A stretch of 64,000 bases of DNA, taken from assembly GCF_932294415.1 (NCBI RefSeq), contig NC_065536.1:46287854-46351853 (forward strand). Direction: 5' to 3'. Position 1 is the stretch's first letter. The number at the start of each line of letters is the position of its first letter. Shown here one piece after another: positions 48,655 through 59,908 of the stretch. Origin of the DNA: Quercus robur (Eukaryota; Streptophyta; Magnoliopsida; Fagales; Fagaceae). The position numbers and the translations under genes were made by a program. The notes beneath the pieces are model-generated. The model saw only the letters and a list, made by a program, of their open reading frames with translations. It was not told the origin of the DNA and did no database searches.

Positions 48655-49122
48655 GAATTCAAAGTTTTGATTTCAATTATGATACGTACACTCGGCAGCA
48701 ATAGTGTATGTATGGAACTTAAAGTTCAAATTGGTAGAATTATTTCTTTCAGTTTAAAGTTCACCTTCTCTCATACGCTTTGTCAAGCAATTCATGGACG
48801 GATGGTAACGTTTTATTACCAATTGCTTAGTTCAATTTTTTGATAATTAGGATTGTAAAGTTGTTCATGAACAAAGCCATTCTTACCCATTAGGGTAACC
48901 AATTCACGAGGCACAAGGTTCACAGTAATAACAATAGCATTGATAACAATAAACACATAATGCAAAAAAAAAAAAAAAAAAAAAAAAAGAGGGAAGAAAG
49001 GAATTTCATACACATAGTCAAAAAATGTTAATTACAACAATTCCAAGGTCCTTAAAACAAAAAAGAACTTGCTAAAAAAAAAAATACTAAATTATAACTA
49101 ATAAAAAAATTGGCCGGGTCCC
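48655..49122. other. non-coding spacer of the Ty3 element
   Basis: AT-rich DNA between the two convergent coding regions, with a poly-A run at 48963-48988. No feature is recognised; it must hold the 3' ends of both transcripts. Confidence 0.5.
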
Positions 49123-51708
49123 CTACTTTTTCAACTTTATCTTGGCCCCTTCCTTGGGGAGTTGAGCAGGAGTGACCTCAGGACCTTGGGAGACATCAGA
49201 CGGGGGAACGGTCTGAAGGGGTTGAACCAAGAGAGCTGGCTCCTCGACATGAGAGGCCTGGGCACCGGATGTAGACTCGGCAGCCTCTTGGGGCGCTTCA
49301 GGATTCAAACTTCTCTGTGTTTCCGTCGCCCCAGGAAGCTCGCCCTTCTCGGCTGGCTCATTAGGAGTGATTACAGCCAGAGCAGCCTCAGGCCGAGCGG
49401 TCTCAGCCTCCTCCGGAGCACTCTCAGCCTCGGAGCTAACAGGGGCGGTCTCACGGATTGCCGGAGGATAGTATACCTTCTCCACTTTGCACAGATCGGA
49501 TGAAGCCTCAACCCCAGCCTGTTTGAGGGCTTTATTCCAGACCTGGGAGCAGTAGATCCTACATACTCCTGGGATTTGAGCCTTGAGAGTGGCCTGAGTC
49601 TCAGCCACCCCCAAGTCATAAGCCTCTTCCTCGGCTTTCTCCTTGGAGCTCTCGGCCTCTGTCCTGGGAAACTCCGCCTCTGTCTTAGCTCTAAAGGCTT
49701 CATCCCTGGCCCACTCCGCGACGCCTTTGGCCCCCTCTGCCTCGGACAGTTTTTTCTTTAAATCATTAATCTGCGCCTTGGCAATCTTTAACTGTTCCTC
49801 GGTTTCAAGTAAGTGCCCCATTTGGTCCTCGGCCTGTTTCTAGGCACCAGTCAGGCCTGCTTCAGCGCTGTCCCTGGCCCTAGTCATCTCCTTTAGCTCC
49901 TCCCTGGCCTTCAAGAGATCAGCCTCGGAGTTTTTGAGGGTCTGCGCAGCACCCACGCGCTTGTTACGCTCAAGCTCTAGGGACTTGCTCTGCTTCTTAG
50001 CCTCATCTTCTAGCCTATAAGTGGCCTGGACGGCCTGCCAATTGGAACAAACACGCGATAAATGGGAAATCAAGGAGCAAAAATCAACAGAGTCACAAAT
50101 GTTAGAAGCCTTACCATGCCCAAATACCTCTTGATGCTGAGGAAGACCTCCTGCCTCCTCAGATTCCCCAATTCGGCCATATCAGTGGGGAGAAGCGGGG
50201 TTCTCTCCAACGCGTCGGCCACATAAGTGCCTTCACCGCCTCGGAAGTCCCTTAGGGAGGCGTTGTCCATCAATGGCTCCCCGTAGAGCATTGGGGTAGG
50301 GAACCAGGCCTGGGGCGCAAATTAAACATTGACCTCCTTTCCCTGGCCTTGATGCCCAATCTTCAATTGTTTTGAAGCTCGTGGGGCTTTGTCTTCCTCC
50401 CGAAAGGAGCGAGCTTTCCCCCTGTCCATGGGCTCCTTGCCTTTGGCAGCCCTCTTCCTTTTTGGATCGGTGGGCTCGGGCCGAGGAGGCAAAGTCGATT
50501 GGTGGGGAGGAGGAAGTCCAGATTGTGGAGATGGTGGCTGTGATTGGGTGGAAGACGACCTGGTCTGGGCAGACTGAGGTTGGGGAGAGGAGGAGGAGGA
50601 GGCTTGGATTGTGACTTACACGGCGCGTCCTTCCCCAGTTGGCCCTTAAGAAGGTCGAACAAGCTGGTCGTAGGTTTCCTCTTAAAGCCTATCTCTGCCT
50701 GAGAAGATGTCCCAACTGACAAGAGATCCACCTCGGACAAATCGGGGTCGCCCAAGTCACCAGAAGGATCCTTGGATGGACTAACTTGGTCAAACACACC
50801 AAATTCTTCCTCGGACAGACCCAAATCACCCTTGGCCTCCGCTGCTTGGTGGGATGAAGAAGAGCTTGCCAACGGGATGCCTTCGGGGACAGGAGATCCT
50901 TTGGGGATCAAAAATCCGTGCTCTACTACAGCGATTTTCTGAAGCCGAGGATCGTTAGATCTGATCACGTGCTTCGGGGCGGCAAATGATTTCTGGATGG
51001 GATTGTACCCTAAGATCTTATGAGCGGCCTTGACTTGGTTGTCAGCTTCGTTCACAAAAACCGCCGCCTTGAGAATATTCTCTAAATCTCCCCGGTTGGT
51101 CAAGTGAAAGTGTCGTTCAAAAGTGTATGGATCTGCAAAAAGAAAACATGTTCATATTAGTAACCGAATCGTGCAAATTATGAAGGCACAAAAGATCAAC
51201 CCTCTCCTACTCTCGATACCCCACCTAGTTCCCCCTCCTCTGTTGGGCAATGAAGGCTATCGTGCCACTCCCCAGACACAGTGAGAAAGTCCTTGTTTAA
51301 CTCTTTGCTAGTCTCGGAGAGGCACTGAATAAGCCGAACCTTATCGTCCCTCGTCTTCATATGGTAGGATTTTCCCTTCAGGTGTTGGAGGTTGTAGCAC
51401 CAGTTTACATCGTGATGAGTTAATCTCAGTCCCATTTTCTCGTTTAAGGCATCCACACAACCCAGGATCCTAAACACATTCACAGCGCACTGGGTGGGAG
51501 CTAATCGAAAATGTCTAAAGTAATCCCTCATTACTAGCCCCATAGGGATCCTCACACCACCTTCTATAAAGGCGATTAGGGGAATCACCACTTCGCCCTC
51601 GTTTCTCCTAAAATGCCACTCCCCTTCCTCACAATACCTCAAACCTACATTAGGGGGTATCCTATAATCAGTGATGAATTTTTCCATCGCCTCTTCAGTC
51701 CCAACCAA
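49123..51708 (-). pseudogene. antisense gene of the Ty3 element (gypsy-type transposon domain, coiled coil), three exons, broken
   Basis: On the opposite strand to pol lies a gene of about 800 codons. Exon 1 (51708-51225) has a GVRIPMGLVMRDYFRHFRLAPTQ-like core, as in the plant 'putative gypsy type transposon' family (PF04195), which has no known function. An intron of 92 bp (51224-51133) has AG|GT and TTTTTGCAG borders. Exon 2 (51132-50115) holds a PYTFERHFHLTNRGD segment and a proline-rich linker. It shifts frame at about 50480-50600 and has a TAA near 50316. An 80-bp intron (50114-50035) with GTAAGG and TTGGCAG borders follows. Exon 3 (50034-49123) is a long alanine/glutamate coiled coil with a TAG at 49840 and an alanine/proline-rich tail. 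The introns are inferred from consensus borders and frame continuity. Such antisense genes occur in several Tat-type elements. Confidence 0.82.
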
Positions 51709-51974
51709 CTTTTTTAATTTACCTATCCCTAGAAATAGCTAAAGAGACTCAAGGAATGACGAAAGAGGGAGAGGAGCAAGAGAAAAAGAAACTTAGAAGA
51801 GAGAAAACGCGAGTTCGAGAGAGAGGAAAACTTACAGAATTGAGGAGAAGCTCCTCGAACAGACTTTTTATGTTGGAAAGAGACTTAAGTTTGGCTGGAG
51901 GTTTGATTGAACTCAGGATATGTGCGCAAGAACTCTTGAGTGCAAAAGTAAATAAACGCATCAATTCAAATGGG

Positions 51975-51982
51975 TATTTATA
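51975..51982 (-). promoter_or_regulatory. TATA box of the antisense gene
   Basis: TATAAATA on the minus strand within GGGAGGTATAAATACCC, about 267 bp upstream of the antisense ATG at 51708. That leaves room for a 5' UTR of roughly 235 nt. It lies in the element's interior and not in the LTR, so the antisense gene appears to have its own promoter. Confidence 0.6.
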
Positions 51983-52239
51983 CCTCCCATTAAAAGTAAC
52001 TGTGCGGGTTTTCCCGCCCATATAGTTAAGGAAATCTCCACCGTTAGATTACCATCGCACCGTTGAATGTGGGGACCACAAAGCCACCAGAATTTAATGA
52101 AGACGCGCTTCGTATACCAAGGTGCCAGGAACGTGCCTTAGACAAGCGAAGAGGCCCTGGTATTGATGGAGGACAAGACTTGACAAGCCATGATAAAAGC
52201 CCGAGGACACCAAAACCCTCCTCTCCGCCCAAGAAACCG

Positions 52240-52263
52240 GACAACAAGATTTTGAGGAGCTAT
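52240..52263 (+). promoter_or_regulatory. region of the polypurine tract before the 3' LTR
   Basis: GATTTTGAGGAGCTAT directly precedes the 3' LTR start at 52264. GAGGAG is the only purine run here, so the tract is short or eroded. Confidence 0.4.
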
Positions 52264-53058
52264 TGTAGGGCCAAAGAATTTGACAACCCCGGCCCACTTC
52301 ATACTAAGCCCAAGGCCCATGCCGTAGAGGGAGAAATGGTCGAGGACAAATAAAGAAAGCCCAAATAACCTAGAAACGTTGCCGAGGACGATCCTGTTCT
52401 CGACATCCCAAATCCCAAGAGGAAAGAACGGCACGTCGTCAAAGGCAGCCTCCTAGAGCGGCCCCAGAAAAAGGACAAGTATAGTAGGACACCCATGGGG
52501 TATGGTGTAGGAGCAATTCAAGGAGAAACTGTCACATCCGCATTGAATGCACCCAACTAACGTTCTGGCCGCATTGATGAGGAAATGACCCCTGAACAGT
52601 GCGGCCTTGGTTGCCGCAACTCACAGAGGGTTTGGGAAGGTGGTTGATGGGACAAGCACTCGAGTGATGACCTGCATGATCAACAAATGGAGGGCCAAGA
52701 TCAACTGGAAAGAGATATATAATGATAGGGACCCTCCAAGAATGGGGATCGAAAAAAAAGGGCAGGAGAAAAGAAAAATGAGAAGACGGTAGCAATCTGC
52801 ATGATCTTGGAAACCTTTGTAACCTAGTATTGAAGGAAGAAGAAGAACACTAAGTTCCTCGGACGAAGCGCCCGAGAACAAAATTTCATGCTTTAACCCA
52901 TATCCTTATTACTCAATTCATATATAACTGCGTCTAGTTGTTGTAGTCCAAACTAAGACCTAGTTCTTAAACCCATTCTCTACAAATTTATTGTATTGGG
53001 CTAGTTGGGCTTAAGACTATTCATCCAACAGTAGAAGTGCTCGACCCCAGTCCCTACA
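52264..53058 (+). repeat. 3' LTR of the Ty3 element
   Basis: It begins TGTAGGGCC and ends CCCTACA, 795 bp. By eye it differs from the 5' LTR at about 50 sites, roughly four transitions for each transversion, plus one single-A indel. It is followed by the target duplication TAAAT. Confidence 0.95.
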
Positions 53059-53703
53059 TAAATGTATTTCAAAAACCCAAGGATTAGTATCAATGTAACT
53101 CCTTAGAGGCAAACAACACTAAAGACTAAACAACAATAATAATTTACTAGGGTTTGTGTGAACTAATTGGCTTTTATATAGGACAGGAAGAGCTAGTTAT
53201 TTTAAAATTTTTATTAATTATATAATATATTTTAAATATATGGGTGGGTCGGGTTGGGTTTGGTGGATTTGAAATTTTATGACCCAAACCCAACCCGACC
53301 TGCTATCAAAAAAAAAATTGTAAACCAACCTAACCCACCAAGCCTAAAAACCGACCCAACTCGGCTGGTTGGGTTGGGTCGGTTTTGGTGAGTTAGCTGC
53401 ACACTCCTACATAGGACTTTTTGACCAAGAGTGAAAAACGGGTTAATTTATTCCTAGCCAGTTTAACTTTAGGTCAAGTTAAGTCAACTTGTGACTCAAT
53501 CTGACCCATTTTTACTTTTTATTTTTCCCACATATTAAATTTAGATGAGATATTACAGTACATTCATTTTTCATAATTTCGCATGCACATTTAGTATTAA
53601 TGGTATTTATTTTTTTGAGAAAACAATATTCGTCGTGGTAATGATATACCATATTTGAAAACAAATATATATGGTCTAGTTCATTTAGTTTTTATTTTTG
53701 AAC

Positions 53704-54090
53704 AAAATTTAACTACAAAATTGATTATAGCCTAAGGTTACAAACTTACTCAATATCTTTTTATTAGAAGTGAATTTTGAGGAATCCACCATTAGATTAC
53801 ATCTTCTTCTTATATCCTTCATGCTTACAAAATTTCTAAAAAATTAAAGATCAATAGTTATGTTATCAATTAATTGTTCAAATTACAAGTTTTTGTAGTT
53901 TAAAATTATGCACAATATATAAATTTATAAATCATATAGTAAATAATATCCGATTGACACAAAATTTGACATGTGTAATAAAAGCACGTAGAACATGCAA
54001 TTCAACGGTTAAATTTTCAAAATATGTAGTAATATTTATTTTATTGAGTAAAATTGCCTTAGGCTACAACAAGTTTTGTAGCTAAACTTT
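53704..54090 (+). mobile_element. MITE, about 390 bp, copy 1
   Basis: The ends AAAATTTAACTACAAAATTG...TAGCCTAAGG and CCTTAGGCTACAACAAG...TAGCTAAACTTT form terminal inverted repeats of about 34 bp. The reverse complement of 58275-58608 matches along the length (for example the ATTGACACAAAATTTGA-CATGTGTA stretch and the AACATGCAATTCAACGG stretch). Diverged partial relatives occur inside the duplicated block (about 60150-60400 and 62935-63230). There is no coding sequence. A clean target duplication was not found. Confidence 0.75.
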
Positions 54091-54412
54091 ACCCTTAATT
54101 TTTTTTCCTGTTTTTTATGGTAATAGTGAACTATGGATCTGGGACGAAGTCAAGACTTGGAGTTAGAGGAGTCATTTCTGCTATTGGTTGAGGCGGTTTT
54201 GCTACTGGTGGCTATTGGGTAAGGACAAAAATATTTTGTTTAAAATTTTTAAAGGGTTGAGTTGTTTGTCTTTAGTAAATTTTGTTGATTGAGTTTAATT
54301 TTTTTAGCTTTACTATTGGTAATTTTTGTTGTTGAGCTAATTTTTTGGGGCTTTATATTTTGTTTTAGACTTTAGATCTATAGTTTTTTTTTTTTTTGGT
54401 CTTTAAAATGAG

Positions 54413-54575
54413 GAAAATGTTAGAGTTGTAAATTTTTTTACAAATTGCTGATATGGTGAGTGATTATTGATAAGTAAAAAAGTTGTATAAGTGGTGGACC
54501 TATATGCGAACCAATAAGAGTTTTCTACCTCAACAATTTGTAAAAATGTTATAAAAAATGTATGGCTATATACTA
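54413..54575. mobile_element. probable Mutator-type MITE relative
   Basis: TTTTTTTACAAATTGCTGATATGG on the left and CCTCAACAATTTGTAAAAATG on the right are imperfect inverted repeats similar to those of the element at 41231-41422. The ends are decayed, and no 9-bp duplication is seen. Confidence 0.45.
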
Positions 54576-54598
54576 TTAAAAAATTCAATGATATTGTT

Positions 54599-56398
54599 AG
54601 AGCATTAGCATTGATAGTGCTAAGCTAAAAGGCTAAATTGCTAATTTTTAGCTCTAAACAACCAAAATATACACTACATCAATAGTGGTAAAGCCAAAAA
54701 AAAAATTGACAACTTGCTACAGTAATTTGTTACAAGTAACAGACTACTGTAACAAGTTGCTACTACTTTTTAATCTTTTCTTTCTTTTCTCTCATTCCTC
54801 GTGGCTTTATTTCTCTCTTTCCCCATTCCTATCTATTTCTCTCTTCTCTTTCATCTCTCTTCTCTCTCCTTTTTGCTCTTATTTCTCTCCGCCTTACCCC
54901 CCTCTCTCTCTCCACCTCGTCCCTCTCTCCTCATTTGTACTATAGTAATTTAGGTATCTGTTGGTTATGGTTGGGCTTGTTCATATGGGTTTGGTGGTTG
55001 TGGGTTTAGGGGTGGTGGTTGATTTTGGGTGAAGGTTTTGTGGATTTTGGCTGCGGCGATAGTGGTGGTGGTTGATTTTGGTTGTAGCTGTGGGTTTTGT
55101 AGGTTTGGCTGTGGCGGCAACGTTGGTGGTGGTGGCAATTGATTTTGGTTGTAGTGGATTTGGCTGGGTTATATCTAATGTGTTTTGGTTTTGGTTGTAT
55201 TTGGTTGTGGCTGCAATGGGTTGCAGGGGTGGTGGGTTGCTAGGTTTATGGCTTTTGTGGTGGTTGTTGAGGTGGGTTTATGGTGGTGGTTATTTTTTTT
55301 TAAATAAAAGTTGTGGTGGGCAGTGGAGGTGGCTATGGGTTCGCTATGGGCAGAGGAGGTGGCGACGGGATGTGGGTGGCTGTAGCTTTGCTGTGGGCAG
55401 TAGAGGTGACTGTAGGTTATGGGTGGCAGTGGAGGTGGCTATGGCTTTGATAGTTGTTCTTCAAAATCTTTAAATGAGAGAAAGAGAGAGATAGATAGGA
55501 AGAGAGAGAAAGAGGCATGGAAAAAGAATAAAAAAATGAATAAAGAAATAATATTTAAATAAAGTAGTAAAAAAATAGAACCATTGATGTAATTTTATAG
55601 AACAAAATTTCTACCTATATATATACAAATAACTTTATAAAAAAAATTGGGAGAGGGTCATTGCCCCCTAAGTCAAACTGTGCCCCATCTTTACTAAGGA
55701 TTGTGTTAACTTAAAATTTTATGTATTATTTAACTTTTTATTATTATTAAGTAACTAGTTTTTTTTTTTTCTTATTTATATTGAAAGGGAGATAAATACA
55801 ATATAATCATATTTAGTTTATCTATTATCTATTATTATTATTACTATTATTACTTTATTTTTTCATGTATATGGAAAAGTATGAGTCAACTTGTAACTCG
55901 ATCAACCTACTCACAACCTGATTAACCTAACCCACTTACAACCCGTTTAGGACAACTCACTAATGACCTAACCCGATTTGACCATGTGTTGGTTAAGGTT
56001 GGACTTGTTCATAAGGGTTTGATGGCTGTGGATTTAGAGGTGGTGGTTGATATTGGGTGTGGGTTTTGTGAATTTTTGCTATTGTGACGGTGGTAGTGGT
56101 AGAGGTGGTTGATTTTGGCTATGGTTGTGGGTTTCATGGATTTGGCTACAGCAGTAGTGGTGGTGGTTGATTTTGGCTGTAGTTGTGGGGTTTGTGGGTT
56201 TGGCTAAGGCGGTGGTGATGGTGGTGGTGTTGGTGGTAGTGGTAGTGGTTCATTTTGGTTGTGGTGGGTTTGGCTGGGTTACATCTAATGTGTTTTGGTT
56301 TTGGTTGTATTTGGTTATGGCTACAATGGGTTGCAAGGGTGGTGGGTTGCTGGGTTTATGGTTGTTTGTGGTGGTTGTGGAGGTGGGTTTGTGGTGGT

Positions 56399-56445
<47 letters not shown>

Positions 56446-57889
56446 AAGAGTTGTGGTGGGCAGTGGAGGTGGCTATGGGTTTGTTGTAGGCTGTGGGTGG
56501 CTGTGGCTTTGCTGTGGGCAGTGGAGGTGGCTGTAGGTTGTGGGTGGCAGTGGAAGTGGCTGTGGGTTTGCTAGTTGTTCTTCAATTCTTTAAATGAGAG
56601 AAAAAGAGAGATAGCTAGAAAGAGAGAGAAAGCTAGAAAGAGAGAGAAAGAGGTGTGGAAAAAGAATAAAAAATGAATAAAGAAATAATATTTAAATAAA
56701 GTAGTAAAAAAATAGAACCATTGATGTAATTTTATAGAACAAAATTGCTACCTATATATATACTAATACTTTATAAAAATAAATAAATAAATAAAAAAAT
56801 TGGACGAGGGTCATTGCCCCCTAAGTCCAACTATGCTTCATCTCTACTAAGGATTGTGTTAACTTAAAATTTTATGTTATTTAACTTTTTATTATTATTA
56901 AGTAACTAGTTTTATTTTTCTTATTTACATTGAAAGTGAGATAAATACAATATAATCATATTTAGTTTATCTATTATATATTATTATTATTATTACTTTA
57001 TTTTTTCATGTATATGGAAAAGTACGAGTCAACTCGTAACTCAATCAACCTACCCGCAACCCGATTAACATAACCCCCTTACAACTCGTTTAGGAAAACC
57101 CACTAATGACCTGACCTGATTTGACCATGTGTTGGTTATGGTTGGACTTGTTCATAAGGGTTAGGTGGCTGTGGATTTAGAGGTGGTGGTTGATTTTGGG
57201 TGTGGGTTTTGGCTATTGTGGTGGTGGTAGTGATAATGGTTGTGGGTTTCATGGGTTTGGCTACAACGGTAGTGGTGGTGGTTGATTTTGGCTGTGGTTG
57301 TGGGTTTCATGGGTTTGGCTACAACGGTAGTGGTGGTGGTTGATTTTGGTTATGGTGGGTTTGACTGGGTTATATCTGATGTGTTTTGGTTTTGGTTGAT
57401 TTGGTTTTGGTTGTATTTGGTTTTGGCTCCAGTGGGTTGCAGGGGTGGTGGGTTGCTAGGTTTATGGCTATTTGCGGTGGTTGTTGAGGTGGGTTTTTTC
57501 TTTTTTCTTTTTTCTTTTTTTTAATTTTTAAATCAAAGTTGCGGTGGGCAGTGGAGGTGGCTATAGGCTGTGGGTGGCTATGGAGGTAGTTGTGGCTTTG
57601 CTATGAGCAGTGGAAGTGGCTGTAGGTTATAGGTGACTATGGAGGTGGCTGTGGCTTTGTTGGTTATTCTTCAAAATCTTCAAATGAGAGAGATAGATAG
57701 ATAGGAAGAGAGAGAAAGATGCATGGAAGAAGAATAAAAAATGAATAAAGAAATAATATTTAAATAAAGTGGTAAAAAAATAGAACCATTAATGTTGAGT
57801 GTATTATAAAGTGAGGTATTAAAATAGATAAAGTAGCTTTTTGAGTTGTTAAATACTAAATATTTTAGGACCACCAACACTAATGCTCT
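54599..57889. mobile_element. terminal-inverted-repeat element containing a tandem triplication
   Basis: The left end AGAGCATTAGCATTGATAGTGCTAAG and the right end (reverse complement AGAGCATTAGTGTTGGTGGTCCTAAA) match over about 26 bp with several mismatches. The interior is CT-rich on the left, then GGT-rich, then GA-rich. The GGT-rich frames are low-complexity and not genes. A target duplication could not be defined. The third repeat unit continues beyond the right end, so the history involves later rearrangement. Confidence 0.5.
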
Positions 57890-58134
57890 TCTTTTTTTTC
57901 TTTTCTTTTTTTTCTTTTTTGTGCTGTATATCCAAGAATTAGACCCTTTTGAATATACTTCACTGTAAGTTTTTTTAAAAAAAACTTTCTCCCCTCTCCC
58001 CATGTGTGTGTGTGTGTTAAAAATACTTAGTATTCTAAAATTAAAAAAATAAAATAAAATAAATAAAATAAAATAAAACCATTTCTCTTAAGAGAAAGCA
58101 AAATGTAATTTTATAAAACAAAATTGTTATAATT

Positions 58135-58138
<4 letters not shown>

Positions 58139-58171
<33 letters not shown>
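58139..58171. repeat. (TA)n microsatellite
   Basis: About 16 uninterrupted TA units. Confidence 0.95.
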
Positions 58172-58176
<5 letters not shown>

Positions 58177-58274
58177 CACTAATATTTTTATAAAAAAATT
58201 TGGGGGATGGCCATTGTCCCCTAAGTCAAACTGTGCCCCATCTTTGTTACGAATTGTGTATATTTAAAAATGAA

Positions 58275-58608
58275 CCAAATTTAGCTACAAAATTAGTTGT
58301 AGAATAAGGTTACAACCTTATTCAATAAAATAAATATTACTACATATTCTGAAAATCTAACCATTGAATTGCATGTTCTTTATGTTGTTAATACACATAT
58401 CAAATTTTGTGTCAATCAGATATTATTTACTATATAATCTGTAAGCTTGTATTTTATCCATAATTTTAGGCTACAAAAACTTACAATTTAAACAATATAT
58501 TGATGATATAGCTATTGATATTTAATTTTTTATAAATTTTGCAAGTGTGAAGAATATAAGAAGAAGTCGTAGTCTTATGCTATAACCAATTTTGTAACAA
58601 AATTTTGT
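58275..58608 (-). mobile_element. MITE, about 335 bp, copy 2 (inverted relative to 53704-54090)
   Basis: It matches the reverse complement of 53704-54090 over most of its length, with terminal motifs CAAATTTAGCTACAAAATTAG and AATTTTGTAACAAAATTTTG. It lies inside the third unit of the tandem triplication, where it is absent from the other two units. Confidence 0.75.
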
Positions 58609-58932
58609 CCTTTAAAAATTTATGTATTATTTAACTTTTATTTATTAAGTAACTAGTTATTTATTTTTTCATTTATATTGAAAGTGAGATAAATACAATA
58701 TGATCATATTTAGTTTATCTATTATCTATTATTATTACTTTATTTTTTCATGTATATGGAAAAGTACGAGTCAACTCGTAACTCGATCAACCTGACCCGC
58801 AACCCGATTGACCTAACTCACTTGCAATCCGTTTAGGACAACCCACTAATGACCTGACCCAATTTGACCTGTAACTCAGCTCGTTTTCCTTTGCCAAGTA
58901 AAAAACCCAAAAATTCAAGGACCAAAAATAAT

Positions 58933-59361
58933 AGGGTATGTTTCGTAACTGTTTTTTCCCCTTATTTTCTGTTTCCAAAAATAATTTTCTATTTTTGAGA
59001 CTAAAAAACTTGTTTGGTAACCCAAAATGGACAGAAAACAAAAACTGATCTCAAAACTCAATTTGTGAAGGAAACTGAAAACATGCAAAAGACTATTTTC
59101 AGTTTCTAATTTTCAAAAGTTAATGAAAACACGTATTTAATTTAATGAATCTGTTTCATTTAATGAGTTAGCATTAAAGTTCAAATTCTAGTAACAACAT
59201 ATTTTAGTATTTTCTATTTTTTTTCTTCAAAAAACTATTTTTTTAATTTCAACTAACCAAACATATTTTTGATTTAAAAAATACAAGAATTTTTTTTTTC
59301 TTTATATTCCCAAAACAAGTTTTTGAAAATAGAAAACAAAAACTGTTACCAAACATAACCT
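58933..59361. mobile_element. MITE with about 22-bp terminal inverted repeats
   Basis: The left end AGGGTATGTTTCGTAACTG and the right end AACTGTTACCAAACATAACC are inverted. The interior is AT-rich, with repeated GTTTTCAGTTTTC-like words. The GTTTGGTAAC-type terminus resembles non-autonomous hAT-like elements; an 8-bp duplication is not clear. Confidence 0.6.
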
Positions 59362-59619
59362 TATACTTCCGTCCATTAATATTATTGGGAAATTCTCACT
59401 GTTTTTAATTGTATTATCGAAAATATTTATTAAATTAAAAAATTAAAAATTAAAAAAAAAAACAAAAAACAAAAAAAACAAAAACAAAAACAAAAAAAAA
59501 AACAAAAACAAAACAAAACTCTCAAGACTGTGGAGACTATCAGAACGGCAGCGTTTCAAAGATAGCATGTGTGAAAGGGTGCGATGAGTAATAAGCGAAA
59601 CGGTGCGGCGGTCAAGCTT

Positions 59620-59730
59620 AAGTATGCGAGTAAAACGACGTCACTTTAGCAGGTTTTTAGCAATTAGGGTTTCCGGGGTTCCCTCCTCACTCTATGCAGT
59701 ATATATAAGGAGCTTTTTAGATAGCAAAAC
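59620..59730 (+). promoter_or_regulatory. snoRNA gene promoter, copy 1
   Basis: AAAACGACGTCAC (ACGT core), then TTAGGGTTT (59664-59672, telo-box), then TATATATAAG (59700-59709, TATA box). Telo-boxes with a TATA box are typical of plant snoRNA and ribosome-biogenesis promoters. Transcription would start near 59735, about 175 nt before the snoRNA. Confidence 0.7.
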
Positions 59731-59908
59731 CTAAGTTTCTGCAAACTAAACTCAAGTACATGTATCTCCCTCCGTTACAAAGTCTTCGTTTTTACTTTTG
59801 TTGTTATGTTTTTCCTTGTCTTCGTGTTTCTTTGATTTTGTGTGTATCTTTCTTTGGCTCTGGTCTAATTTTTTTAGGTTTGGTTTATGTGAGATGGAAT
59901 TGGGATCT

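Larger units (their letters stand above)
41894..53058 (+). mobile_element. Tat-lineage Ty3 LTR retrotransposon, 11165 bp, full length but decayed
   Basis: Two LTRs (41894-42689 and 52264-53058) bracket gag, pol and an antisense gene. A perfect 5-bp target duplication TAAAT (41889-41893 and 53059-53063) shows a single intact insertion event. Three traits of plant Tat-type Ty3 elements are visible: a protease-RT-RNase H-integrase order, a second RNase H of the archaeal type, and an extra gene on the opposite strand between pol and the 3' LTR. By eye the LTRs differ at about 50 of 795 positions, mostly transitions. The element carries many stops and cannot make its proteins. Confidence 0.95.
41693..53409. 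mobile_element. hAT-type non-autonomous element split by the Ty3 insertion
   Basis: The left end TAGGGGTGTATATGGGTTGGG (41693) and the right end CACACTCCTA (53409) are inverted. The flanks CATGGGAT (41685-41692) and CATAGGAC (53410-53417) are an 8-bp target duplication with two transitions. Both inner parts are full of CCCAACCC/GGGTTGGG motifs. Without the 11.2-kb retrotransposon the element would be about 550 bp. It has the same TAGGGGTG terminus as the elements at 9380 and 16798. It has no transposase. Confidence 0.78.
54950..58870. repeat. three tandem copies of an about 1.1-kb unit
   Basis: The marker GGTTGG(G/A)CTTGTTCATA recurs near 54970, 56003 and 57142. Each unit contains, in order: a GGTGGTGGTTGATTTTGG region, GCAGTGGAGGTGGCTATGG, a GAGAGAAAGAGAG tract, GAATAAAGAAATAATATTTAAATAAAG, GGTCATTGCCCCCTAAGTC, and a stretch ending ACCCACTAATGACCTGACC (near 55960, 57107 and 58848). 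The third unit is enlarged by an insertion at about 57800-58620 that includes MITE copy 2. A 51-bp internal duplication (GGGTTTCATGGGTTTGGCTAC) lies at 57243-57345. In the second unit a poly-T run (56401-56440) replaces a shorter T tract. Confidence 0.85.

Noticed and set aside
54685..57524. Valine/tryptophan/glycine-rich frames of 80-135 codons
   Set aside because: They come from GGT/GTT-rich tandem units and poly-T and recur with the triplicated repeat; no domain and no conserved start.
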